Assembly (NCBI GenBank): GCA_007280905.1 | Contig: QYQM01000001.1 | Coordinates: forward strand, 1 to 37,036 | DNA from: Porphyromonadaceae bacterium | Lineage (GTDB): Bacteria; Bacteroidota; Bacteroidia; Bacteroidales; UBA12481 | Reading direction: 5' to 3' | DNA: 37,036 bases | Shown here: positions 16,811-25,243 of the stretch, piece after piece | Numbering within the stretch: the first letter of the stretch is position 1 | Layout of the letters: each line of letters begins with the position of its first letter | Notes under the pieces: generated by a model | What the model saw: the letters and a program-made list of their open reading frames with translations, nothing else | What the model was told of the DNA's origin: nothing | Database searches by the model: none | Position numbers and translations under genes: made by a program

Positions 16811-17488
16811 TTACCTGGTATCTAATGTATAACCCAGTCCGTAACGGGTCTGGATCAGTTTAGGCTCAAAATCACGATCGATCTTTTTACGGAGCAGGTT
16901 AATAAAGACTTCCACGATATTGGTACCGGTATCAAAAGTGACATCCCAAACTTTCTCAGCAATAGCGGCTTTTGAAACAACTTTCCCCCTGTTCCGCATT
17001 AGAAATTCCAGGAGGTTATACTCTTTAGCTGTTAATTCAATAATTACGTCACCACGACGTGCGTATTTCTTGTTCAGGTCCAACTCCAGGTCTGCAACTT
17101 TCAGCGTGGAACCTGCCATGAACCCAGCCGTGGATCTTTTAGAAAGGGCCTTGATACGGGCTAGCAGTTCAGAAAATTCAAAAGGTTTAACCAAATAATC
17201 ATCAGCACCAGCGCTAAACCCGTCCAGCTTGTCATCCGTGGTTCCAAGAGCGGTTAACATCAGAATGGGTACGTTGACATTTTTCTCCCTTATTTTCTGG
17301 CATACATCGAAGCCATTCATATAGGGCAATTTCACATCCAGAATAATCAGGTCGAAGGTATTGCTGCTGGCCATCCGGTATCCAATTTGCCCGTCAAAAG
17401 CAGAATCCACATCATACCCGGCTTCAGTCAGCCCCATCTGAAGGAACTCAACTACGTTTACCTCATCTTCGATAATCAGTATTCGCAT
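16811..17488 (-). CDS. OmpR-family response regulator
   Basis: The 225-residue protein has a receiver domain with acidic residues in IIEDE, the phospho-acceptor aspartate in LIILDVKLPYMNGFDV (near residue 51), the conserved threonine in MLTALGTTDDK and the lysine in DDYLVKPFEF. A winged-helix DNA-binding domain follows (ELTAKEYNLLEFLMRNRGKV ... VFINLLRKKID ... IQTRYGLGYTL). It is first in the operon and is immediately followed by its kinase gene. Targets cannot be told; the downstream coiled-coil and sialidase genes are candidates only by position. Confidence 0.95.
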   Translation of the reverse strand: MRILIIEDEVNVVEFLQMGLTEAGYDVDSAFDGQIGYRMASSNTFDLIILDVKLPYMNGFDVCQKIREKNVNVPILMLTALGTTDDKLDGFSAGADDYLVKPFEFSELLARIKALSKRSTAGFMAGSTLKVADLELDLNKKYARRGDVIIELTAKEYNLLEFLMRNRGKVVSKAAIAEKVWDVTFDTGTNIVEVFINLLRKKIDRDFEPKLIQTRYGLGYTLDTR

Positions 17489-17645
17489 TATTGGGTTTTA
17501 AAAAGGTTAAATCTAGCACAATGCATCCGACCAATCTAATAGCCCTGAAAATTAAACAATACTACAATAATAAAATCATAGACTATTTTGGCACTGATAG
17601 CGAACCTAAAATAGAACATGAATGGTATAGGAATCTAGCCCAGCC

Positions 17646-19043
17646 TTATTGGATTGTTGTCTTCGATTTTATCCTATTAAATTCTTCCTGCCGGTCCCGC
17701 AGCGACTGAAAACTCACCAATGCAGGCTTCTTATGCGAATCCCTTACCTCCTGCATCATCCGGTAATTCGCAATGAGTAAATCCTTAAGCTCCGCCGGGA
17801 ATGCCTGTTGACCTGACCCCAGTTCGGGATACAATCCTCCTGCATATTGCCGTACTCTGGCCGCCTGAATAGCATTCAAAATCTGAGGAAAATTCGCCTT
17901 GATGTTCCGGGTGGTCGGACCGTCAATTACAATCTCAGGCTCTTTCTCCGAGAACAGCCCTAGGGTGGGTTTGTTGTAAATCCCGGTTCGGACTTTCCCC
18001 AAAAGCGATGCCTGGTATATCTGCTTATCATCGGCACCCATGACCGGGTACCGGCCAGAAGCGAATTGCTGGGATTGTATCACCGCAATGGTTTTCTGCC
18101 GTTTGGCATATTTTCGTTCGATGGCTTCCTTTTTCTTATCATCCTTGCTGGCAGCTGCAAGCTCACGATCCTTTTGGGCTTGCATAAACTGGCCGACGGT
18201 TTCAGCAAGGCCAGTGGCAGCACCTGCCCATTGTTCCAGGTGCTGCAGTTTCTTGTCGGCTGCATCTTTATCAAGTGCCTTGATTTTGTCGTAATACTCG
18301 GTTTGGGAGATTACGTTGGCATCCAGCTCCATCTGGAGTTTCTCCCGCTGCCCCTGGGCATGGGTATCCCACCAGTACTGGTATTCCAGAACCCTTTTCT
18401 TTTGATCCTCGGTTAAATCTGGATTTTCCTCGAGATCCTTCAGGAACTTTTCGTACTCATCGTCCCACATTTCCAGAGATTTTTCGTGGGCCTTGGCTGC
18501 ATTGAGCGCCCATTGGACGGTTACTGCAGCACGCTGCCACATGGTAAGGGCTTTTGTCTGGGTTGCCTGGACCATCGTCATTTCTGCCTGAAGTGACTGT
18601 GAGGCGGTTGCCGGTTCGAGTTCCATCTTGCCGGCTTCCGACAGAATGATAGCAGCTTCGGTAACTGAGGCCAGGGCTTCCTTGTCTTTCAACAGTTCCG
18701 GCCGTTGGGATCCCATTTTGGTATAGGCATCCAAAATATCGGTGGCCGATTGCTTGATCCGGACTCCGGATTCTCTGATAAATATGGATGAATCTTTTGC
18801 CTTTTACCCCAGCCATTCGAGGGATCTGCCGGTCAATCCTGTGAGGGCCGAAAGATTATCCATGCGTTCCTCCATCAGCATCGAGGCTTCCGTGGTTTTC
18901 CGGAATGCCATGACTACGCCGACAATAGTAGCAATGGCATCAACTCCAACAGCTTGAAATCTAATGAACCAGTCACCCAGTGCACCCAATGATTCCTTCC
19001 AGGTGCGGTTCATGTTTTTAAGCTGATCGGAAGGGTTGTCCAT
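17646..19043 (-). pseudogene. Phage tail tape-measure protein remnant with an in-frame stop
   Basis: Two minus-strand pieces (19043-18804 and 18803-17646) are in the same frame, separated only by a TAA at 18804-18806. Across the stop the sequence runs TGLTGRSLEWLG, stop, KAKDSSIFIRESGVRIKQSA, TDILDAYTKMGSQRPELL. This matches the continuous N-terminal region of Bacteroidota tape-measure proteins, so a single nonsense change (GAA to TAA would suffice) broke it. The C-terminal part (FASGRYPVMGADD, TGIYNKPTLGLFSEKEPEIV) is the usual end of such proteins. At about 465 codons it is shorter than expected, and the join near IAVIQSQQFASGRYP suggests an internal deletion. No other phage gene is next to it, so this is a relic, not a prophage. 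Confidence 0.75.
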
Positions 19044-19063
19044 GAACAGCCAGTCACTATTGA

Positions 19064-19177
19064 CGCAGAGGAGATACAGATTTCCGTGAAGACCAAAGGT
19101 TTAAATTCCGGGCTTTTACTTACACTCTGATTTCACCCGGAAAAGAAGCCAAGACTGCTCTCATGTATAAGAATTAA
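19064..19177 (+). pseudogene. Possible 3' tail of a lost plus-strand gene
   Basis: After a TGA at 19061-19063, 37 codons remain open to TAA at 19175-19177. The product includes FKFRAFTYTLISPGKEAKTA followed by LMYKN, which reads like a protein C-terminus. No start codon or family is recognisable. It sits between the tape-measure relic and maeB, where genome decay is evident. Weak; it may be chance. Confidence 0.2.
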
Positions 19178-19199
19178 ATTCGTTTTCCTGCTTTATGTC

Positions 19200-19251
19200 A
19201 TTGTCCGTGATTGTCGAATGATCTAATTTAGGCTCGTTGAACAACCTAAAT
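19200..19251 (+). promoter_or_regulatory. Predicted maeB promoter with overlapping inverted repeat
   Basis: ATTG (19200-19203), 20 bases, then TAATTTAG (19224-19231) approximate the Bacteroidota promoter with one mismatch in each box. ATTTAGG (19226-19232) and CCTAAAT (19245-19251) form a perfect seven-base inverted repeat spanning the -7 box and expected start point, a typical operator position or a 5' leader hairpin. Eleven bases separate it from the ATG at 19263. Confidence 0.35.
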
Positions 19252-19262
19252 ATCTATCCGAT

Positions 19263-21566
19263 ATGGCAACAATAAAAAAAGAGGCAGCCCTTGAGTATCA
19301 TTCAAAAGGCCGGCCAGGAAAAATTGAAGTAGTACCAACGGTTCCCTACAGCACCCAGTATGACCTTGCTCTGGCCTATACGCCCGGTGTGGCATTTCCA
19401 TGTAAAGAAATTGAAGCTAACCCGGAAGATGCCTATCTATATACAACCAAAGGCAACCTGGTTGCCGTAATCAGCAATGGTACAGCTGTTTTGGGTTTGG
19501 GGGATATCGGCCCGCTGGCCGGCAAACCTGTCATGGAAGGAAAAGGTTTGCTGTTTAAGATATTTGCCGATGTAGATGTTTTCGACATTGAGGTGAATGA
19601 GAAAGATCCTGAGAAACTGATACAGGTGGTGAAGGCGATTTCACCCACATTTGGCGGCATCAACCTGGAAGATATTAAGGCCCCTGAATGTTTTGAAATT
19701 GAGCAGCGTTTGATCAAAGAGCTGAATATTCCGGTTTTCCATGATGATCAGCACGGAACGGCCATTATTTCTGCTGCAGGTCTGATGAATGCACTTGTGG
19801 TCAACGGTAAAAAGATTGAAGATGTGAAAGTAGTAGTTAACGGCGCCGGTGCCGCTGCTGTCTCTTGCATTAAACTATACATCACGCTTGGGGTTAAGAA
19901 AGAGAACGTTGTTATGGTGGACAGCAAAGGTGTTCTCAATCGAAAACGCACCAACTTGAATGCAACAAAATTGCAGTTTGTTACTGATCGCAATATTAAT
20001 ACACTGGCCGAGGCATTTGTTGGTGCTGATGTATTTCTTGGACTATCGGTAGCCAATGTGGTTAATAAGGAAATGGTCCGTTCCATGGCGAAAGATCCGA
20101 TCGTTTTTGCGATGGCTAACCCATATCCGGAGATCTCGTATGAAGAGGCCATGGAAAGCAGGGATGACATCATTTTTGCTACCGGCCGGTCGGATTACCC
20201 CAACCAGATCAATAATGTTCTTGGATTTCCGTTTATCTTCCGCGGGGCCTTGGATGTGAGGGCTTCAACAATCAACGAGTCTATGAAAATTGCCGCCGCC
20301 ATGGCACTTGCAAAGCTTGCGAAGGAGGATGTGCCCGAAATGGTTAACCTGGCTTATAATATGCAGAATCTCAAGTTCGGGAAGGAATACCTCATTCCTA
20401 AACCGCTCGATCCCCGTCTGATTACCACTATTGCACCGGCAGTTGCCCAGGCAGCCATGGATTCAGGGGTTGCCCGGAAACCGATCAAAGACATGAATGC
20501 TTATATTCTGGAACTGCAAAAACGGATGGGTCTGGATAATTCACTTATCCGGTTTATTACCGATCAGGCTCAAAGCAATCCGAAAAGGGTAGTATTTGGC
20601 CAGGCTGAAAATCTTAATGTCCTTAAAGCCGTTCAAGCCGTTAAACGTGATGGCATTGCCAAACCGATCCTGCTCGGAAATATCTCCAAAATCAAAAAAG
20701 TCATCAGCGATCTGGATCTCGACCTGGCCGATGTCCAGATTATTGATCCAAGATCCGATGAAGAAAATGATCGGATTGAAATGTTTGCAGAGGAATTTGT
20801 TCAGAACCGCAAACGTAAAGGCATGACCTTTGATGAAGCATATGAATTGATGGAGAACCAAGCTTATTTTGGTTCCATGATGGTTCACCTGGGTATTGCC
20901 GATGCATTTTTATCGGGAACCAGCTCACAATATGTATATAACATCAAACCAGCTATAGAATGTGTGGGCGTCAGACCCGTTCTGGATCATATCGCCGGAA
21001 TGTATATTCTGATGACCAAGAAAGGCCCATTCTTCTTTGCTGATACTACAGTTAATAAGGAACCTGATGTTCATGCTCTTGTGGATACAACTCTCCTCGC
21101 AGCAGAGCAAATCCAGAGGTTCAATGTTGAACCGAAAATTGCCATGGTATCCTATTCGAATTTCGGTACACAGAGAAATGGCTCTCCGGCTACCGTGGCC
21201 GCTGCTGTGAAAATATTGCATGAAAAGTATCCCAACCTGATTGTCGACGGTGAGATGCAGGCAAACTTTGCTCTCAATAAGGAGATGAGAATGAAAAAAT
21301 TCCCGTTCTCCAAATTGGCCGGGCATGATGTCAATACCCTCATCTTTCCGAATCTTGACTCAGGTAACATTGCTTACAAAATGATGCAGGAGATTGGTGG
21401 TGCCGAAGTAATCGGGCCAATTGTGATGGGAATGAATAAGCCGGTTCACATCCTTCAGATGGAAAGTACCGTCAGGGAGATAATTTATATGACATCAATT
21501 GCTGTTTTAGACGCGCAATGGTGCGATGATCCAAAATGTGCCAGCAAATTTGCCTATATTTTATAA
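19263..21566 (+). CDS. maeB: NADP-dependent malic enzyme with C-terminal phosphotransacetylase-like domain
   Basis: The 767-residue cytoplasmic enzyme decarboxylates malate to pyruvate and CO2 while reducing NAD(P)+. Residues 1-430 are the malic enzyme part with the substrate and metal motifs YTPGVAFPCKEI, GLGDIGPLAGKPVMEGKG and VFHDDQHGTA, and the nucleotide fold VVVNGAGAAAVSCIKLY. Residues about 440-767 are a phosphate acetyl/butyryltransferase-like domain (RVVFGQAENLNVLKA, MAMVSYSNFGT-type segment, GGAEVIGPIVMGM). In MaeB proteins this domain is regulatory, binding acetyl-CoA, and not catalytic. Length is normal. It converges on corA, with only four bases between the two stops. Confidence 0.96.
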   Translation: MATIKKEAALEYHSKGRPGKIEVVPTVPYSTQYDLALAYTPGVAFPCKEIEANPEDAYLYTTKGNLVAVISNGTAVLGLGDIGPLAGKPVMEGKGLLFKIFADVDVFDIEVNEKDPEKLIQVVKAISPTFGGINLEDIKAPECFEIEQRLIKELNIPVFHDDQHGTAIISAAGLMNALVVNGKKIEDVKVVVNGAGAAAVSCIKLYITLGVKKENVVMVDSKGVLNRKRTNLNATKLQFVTDRNINTLAEAFVGADVFLGLSVANVVNKEMVRSMAKDPIVFAMANPYPEISYEEAMESRDDIIFATGRSDYPNQINNVLGFPFIFRGALDVRASTINESMKIAAAMALAKLAKEDVPEMVNLAYNMQNLKFGKEYLIPKPLDPRLITTIAPAVAQAAMDSGVARKPIKDMNAYILELQKRMGLDNSLIRFITDQAQSNPKRVVFGQAENLNVLKAVQAVKRDGIAKPILLGNISKIKKVISDLDLDLADVQIIDPRSDEENDRIEMFAEEFVQNRKRKGMTFDEAYELMENQAYFGSMMVHLGIADAFLSGTSSQYVYNIKPAIECVGVRPVLDHIAGMYILMTKKGPFFFADTTVNKEPDVHALVDTTLLAAEQIQRFNVEPKIAMVSYSNFGTQRNGSPATVAAAVKILHEKYPNLIVDGEMQANFALNKEMRMKKFPFSKLAGHDVNTLIFPNLDSGNIAYKMMQEIGGAEVIGPIVMGMNKPVHILQMESTVREIIYMTSIAVLDAQWCDDPKCASKFAYIL

Positions 21567-21570
21567 GCGT

Positions 21571-22644
21571 TTACATCCATCTTTTGCGTCTGAAGAAAAA
21601 ATAAGAGCCGAAACCGATCACAGCCATAAAACCAAGAACTATAAAGTATCCGTATTTCCATTGTAATTCTGGCATATTCATAAAATTCATCCCATACATC
21701 CCGGCGATGAATGTTACCGGTATAAAAATGGTTGAAACCACGGTCAGGAGTTGTATCACCTTATTCATACCTATGTTTAATTGAGTCAGGTATAACTCCC
21801 GGATCGAAGCCAGATTGTCGCGAATCTGATCCAGCTGGCTCATAGTCTGGTTGATATGATCGAGGATATCCTGATAATAGGGTAGATCATCCGGACTGAT
21901 TAAATGGTCAGGTTCTTTGATCAGTTTAATTATGCCTTCCCTGACAGGCATGATCTGGTGACGAAAATAGATCTGGAATTTCCTGATCTGATGGATCGTC
22001 TGTGTAGGATCGAAATCCGACTTTCCTTCCATGCCTAATTCAAGGTCTTCAATCTGCAGTTCCAGTTTTTCGCATATTTCAAGGTACTCATCCACCATTA
22101 CGTCGAGTAAAGTATAAAAGGTGAAATCGGCACCATGTGTCCTTATTTTAGATTCCGCAACCTCTAAACGGGAATAAACAGGATTAAACAGATTTGATTT
22201 TTTTTCAGCAAATGAAACGATGATATCCGGTTGCAAAACCAGGCTGATCTGCTCTGAAGTCCAGGTGAGGGCGCCGGAATCCCAGACCATATTCTTCAAC
22301 ACGAAAAAGACCCATTTATCACCGGTATCTGTTTTGGCATTTTGATCGGTATTTAGTATGTCTTCTAATACCAGTGAGTTCACATGAAGTTGACCGAAAA
22401 CAGGTTCGAGTGCATGAATTTCCGACAAGCCGGTAATCTCCAACCAGGTGGTCAGCAGCTTATCAGCGCTCAAATCACGTTTTATAGTCACAACTTCCTG
22501 CTCTTTAACCCACGATTCACCATCATAACGGTGACAAGTTAGCCCTTCCTGGCCAGGGAATCTGGAACCAATATGAACGAGAGAGCCGGGAGGCAGGCCT
22601 TTTTTTCGTGACCGGCGTGACATAGCGTCTTTTGAGCTTTTCAT
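21571..22644 (-). CDS. corA: CorA-type magnesium/cobalt transporter
   Basis: The protein (357 residues from ATG 22644) has the CorA plan: a large cytoplasmic N-terminal domain with a long helix, then two C-terminal membrane helices. The signature GMN motif is in FIAGMYGMNFMNMPELQWKY near the end of the first helix, and the chain ends in a basic cluster (FFFRRKRWM). Pentamers of such proteins form a Mg2+ channel gated by cytoplasmic Mg2+. A further upstream in-frame TTG exists but the ATG at 22644 (or 22623) is more likely the start; residues before GLPPGSLVHIG are basic and poorly conserved. It diverges from the GH27 gene. Confidence 0.93.
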   Translation of the reverse strand: MKSSKDAMSRRSRKKGLPPGSLVHIGSRFPGQEGLTCHRYDGESWVKEQEVVTIKRDLSADKLLTTWLEITGLSEIHALEPVFGQLHVNSLVLEDILNTDQNAKTDTGDKWVFFVLKNMVWDSGALTWTSEQISLVLQPDIIVSFAEKKSNLFNPVYSRLEVAESKIRTHGADFTFYTLLDVMVDEYLEICEKLELQIEDLELGMEGKSDFDPTQTIHQIRKFQIYFRHQIMPVREGIIKLIKEPDHLISPDDLPYYQDILDHINQTMSQLDQIRDNLASIRELYLTQLNIGMNKVIQLLTVVSTIFIPVTFIAGMYGMNFMNMPELQWKYGYFIVLGFMAVIGFGSYFFFRRKRWM

Positions 22645-22660
22645 GTTTGATCGAATTGGG

Positions 22661-22668
22661 TAACTTTG
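22661..22668 (+). promoter_or_regulatory. Predicted -7 box for the GH27 gene
   Basis: TAACTTTG matches TAnnTTTG exactly and lies 22 bases before the ATG at 22691, giving a short A-rich leader. No TTTG is found at the standard spacing (copies at 22631 and 22646 are off by several bases). Consensus match only. Confidence 0.4.
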
Positions 22669-22690
22669 ACGCAAGCTAACAAACTAAACA

Positions 22691-24660
22691 ATGAAAATAA
22701 AAACGGGGCTCGCAATCCTGATTGCCGTATCCATGATGATCGGATGTTCTGGAGGTAAAAATGTTATTTACGTGGATCAGTTGGATTTAACCCAAATGGA
22801 AGCAGGATGGGGAGAAAACCATATTAATAAATCTGTTGAAGGGAATCCATTAAAAGTCGCTGGTAAAACTTATGTGCGAGGAATTGGCACCCACGCGGTC
22901 AGCAAGTTCCTCATTCAAATCAATGGAACTGCTGAGTCAATTGATGGATCGGCTGGCGTGGATGATGAAAGCGGTAAGGCAGCAACTGTGGAATTTATAG
23001 TATTGGGCGATCGTAAGATCCTATGGAAGAGTGGCATTATGAAAAAGGGAGACCCTGCCAAAGACGTTCATGTAAGTTTAAAGGGGATAGAAAAGATGGC
23101 ACTGCTCGTTACGGATGGTGGCGATGATATTAATTATGACCATGCCGATTGGATTGATGCGAGAATCACCTATCGCCAAACAGCGCCAACAGTCCCTGCC
23201 TTTGTTCCAAAAGAACCATATATTCTTACTCCCGATAATATGAAACCCAGGATTAACGGAGCTTCAGTTATCGGTGCCAACCCGCATCGCGATTTTATTT
23301 TCAGGGTTCCTGTTACCGGCAAACCTCCTGTTAAAGTGGATGTTACCGGATTGCCGGCTGGTTTGGACTATGATTCGAAAAATCGTACCATAACCGGCAA
23401 GGCTCCTGCTAAAGGAGCATACGAAATCAAAGTGACTGCAGCAAATGCCGAAGGCTCGGTTATAAAAAAAATCACGATTAGAACCGATAAGGGCTTGTCG
23501 TTAACTCCTCCGCTCGGCTGGAATTCCTGGAACTGCTGGGGACTTAGCGTGGATCAGGAGAAGGTGAAAGGAGCTGCCGAAGCAATGGTCAGTTCCGGAT
23601 TGGCTGATCATGGGTGGACTTATATCAATATCGATGATGGTTGGGAAGCTCCCGAAAGAACCGGCAAGGGAGAATTATTGGCTAATGAGAAGTTCCCGGA
23701 TATGAAGTCACTCACTGATTATATCCACGGTCTTGGTCTTCGCATGGGCATCTATTCATCCCCTGGTCCCAAAACCTGCGGGGGATTTCAGGGAAGTTAT
23801 CAGAATGAATTATCCGATGCCCGAACCTGGGCTGAGTGGGGTATTGATTATGTTAAATACGATTGGTGTTCCTATGGCCAAATCGCTAAAGATCAAAGTC
23901 TTCCTGAATTGAAAAAGCCCTATGAACTGATGAGGAAGATGTTAAATCAGGTTGACAGGGACATCGTATTCAGTTTATGTCAGTATGGTATGGGAAATGT
24001 TTGGGAATGGGGCGGACAAGTTGGCGGCAATCTTTGGAGAACCACCGGTGATATTACAGATAGCTGGAATAGTATGGCGGGCATTGGTTTTGCTCAGGAT
24101 AAGAGTTCCAGGTATGCACTTCCGGGTAACTGGAATGATCCTGATATGCTGGTAGTTGGAAAAGTGGGCTGGGGACCAAATCTTCATCCATCAAAACTGA
24201 CTCCCGATGAACAATACACACACATATTTCCCTTTGGGCTTTACTTGCTTCACCGTTGCTGATCGGCTGTGATATGACTCAGATAGATCCGTTTACCCTT
24301 AAGTTGCTGACCAACGATGAAGTTCTTGAAATCAACCAGGATCCAATGGGAAAACAGGCTAGTCCTGTTGTTAAAATGAGTGGGATCCAAATTTGGGTGA
24401 AGCCGCTGTTGGATGGGTCAATTGCAGTGGGAGTATTTAATATTGGCAGCGATAGCGGGGCTGAATCGATTCGCTGGGATGATCAGCCGAATGTACAGAA
24501 GGTGGTTGTTTCAGGTTCCGATCTGGGATTATCCGGAAAATTCAAAGTTCGTGATGCCTGGAGGCAATCGGATATCGGTGAATTCAACGGATCGTTTGAA
24601 ACGGAAGTGCCGTTTCATGGGGTAATGCTCTATCGGATTTCGAAGGTTTCAGGCCTCTGA
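22691..24660 (+). pseudogene. GH27 alpha-galactosidase-like lipoprotein gene, split by a frameshift
   Basis: The product starts with a lipoprotein signal (LAILIAVSMMIGCSGG). An NPCBM carbohydrate-binding domain follows (residues about 28-165; VRGIGTHAVSKF, YDHADWIDARI), then a putative Ig-like segment (VTGLPAGLDYDSKNRTITGK) and a GH27 barrel from LTPPLGWNSWNCWG at about residue 271. The nucleophile region DYVKYDWCSYG and the acid/base region WRTTGDITDSWNS are intact. After QYTH the frame is lost: the open frame ends at 24262, and the matching barrel end and C-terminal beta domain continue in another frame (ISLWALLASPLLIGCDMTQ) to 24660. Removing one AC unit from (AC)4 at 24216-24223 restores a continuous frame of about 655 residues. 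It would hydrolyse terminal alpha-galactosides. Confidence 0.88.
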
Positions 24661-24669
24661 GTAGCGTGA

Positions 24670-24741
24670 AGGGCTCCCCCGCCGGCTCCTAATAAACAGG
24701 AACAGCTATTGGAGGAAATCCGCGATCTGCTGAAGAATTCG
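24670..24741 (+). pseudogene. mscL: 3' tail of mscL (large-conductance mechanosensitive channel)
   Basis: About 24 codons read APPPAPNKQEQLLEEIRDLL then KNSN. This is the typical MscL cytoplasmic tail: a Pro/Ala linker followed by the LLxEIRDLLK helix that bundles the pentamer. The two membrane helices and the start are absent, an in-frame TGA (24667-24669) precedes it, and the natural stop is lost as the frame runs into the repeat at 24765. A non-functional remnant. The call rests on one short but characteristic motif. Confidence 0.55.
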
Positions 24742-24764
24742 AATCTCTTATATAACTCCTTTTC

Positions 24765-24827
24765 TCTCGCAAAGGCGCAAAGTCGCCAAATTGTTTATGC
24801 TAATAGAGTCTTGGGGACTTTGCGAGA
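24765..24827. repeat. Intergenic inverted repeat of the CTTTGCG type
   Basis: TCTCGCAAAG (24765-24774) and CTTTGCGAGA (24818-24827) are perfect inverted copies about 43 bases apart. The left arm continues as GCGCAAAGTCGCC, a second partial copy of the same unit. Such units recur between genes in many bacterial genomes. No coding content. Confidence 0.6.
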
Positions 24828-24899
24828 AATATCTTTTAACTAAATAGTACCTTTTAAAGTTATTGGCTTTGGTGCTATATTGAAAGAATATTACGGGAC

Positions 24900-25133
24900 T
24901 CAAACTTCAATTTTTACTGATTTATATGCCGGTGTTTCATAACTCCCGCAGGTATTGTTAATGGAGATGAGTGTGTTTGCTTCAGGGAAATAGGCCGCCA
25001 CACAGCCCTGCCGGATTGGATAGGGAATTGCATAATACCCCTCCAATTTTCTCACCTTGTCATCGTAATAGCTGATGATAACGACCATCTGCTCATTTCT
25101 GATTGATTTGAACTTTGGAAACGACCCGGTTTG
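24900..25133 (-). pseudogene. C-terminal remnant of a YdeP/FdhF-type molybdopterin oxidoreductase
   Basis: The minus-strand frame is open from a TAA at 25134-25136 down to 24900. Its product contains LEGYYAIPYPIRQGCVAAYF followed by PEANTLISI and ends in SYETPAYKSVKIEV. This resembles the last part of the molybdopterin-dinucleotide-binding domain in YdeP-like formate dehydrogenase homologues (PYxIPRGCAAxYFPEANxL ... TPxxKxVxV). Around 77 of more than 700 expected residues remain, without catalytic motifs. A non-functional relic; the family call rests on this short region. Confidence 0.5.
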
Positions 25134-25243
25134 TTAAATCGACATTAAAAGTAGTTTAAAACTTGAACAATAAAACTGTCAGACAATGTTCGGTGGACAA
25201 CTGACATTTTAGTAAATTGGATCGCTTCAAAAACCCATGTCCT

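Noticed and set aside
17491-17709. 72-codon plus-strand frame upstream of the response regulator
   Set aside because: AT-rich, no recognisable features, overlaps the end of the tape-measure relic in antisense; looks like chance.
18457-18816. 119-codon minus-strand frame across the tape-measure nonsense site
   Set aside because: It is an out-of-frame shadow of the tape-measure sequence; the real protein-like sequence continues in the original frame on both sides of the stop.
25177-25206. TGTCAG/CTGACA inverted repeat upstream of the GH116 gene
   Set aside because: Only six bases per arm and no other promoter match nearby; likely chance.
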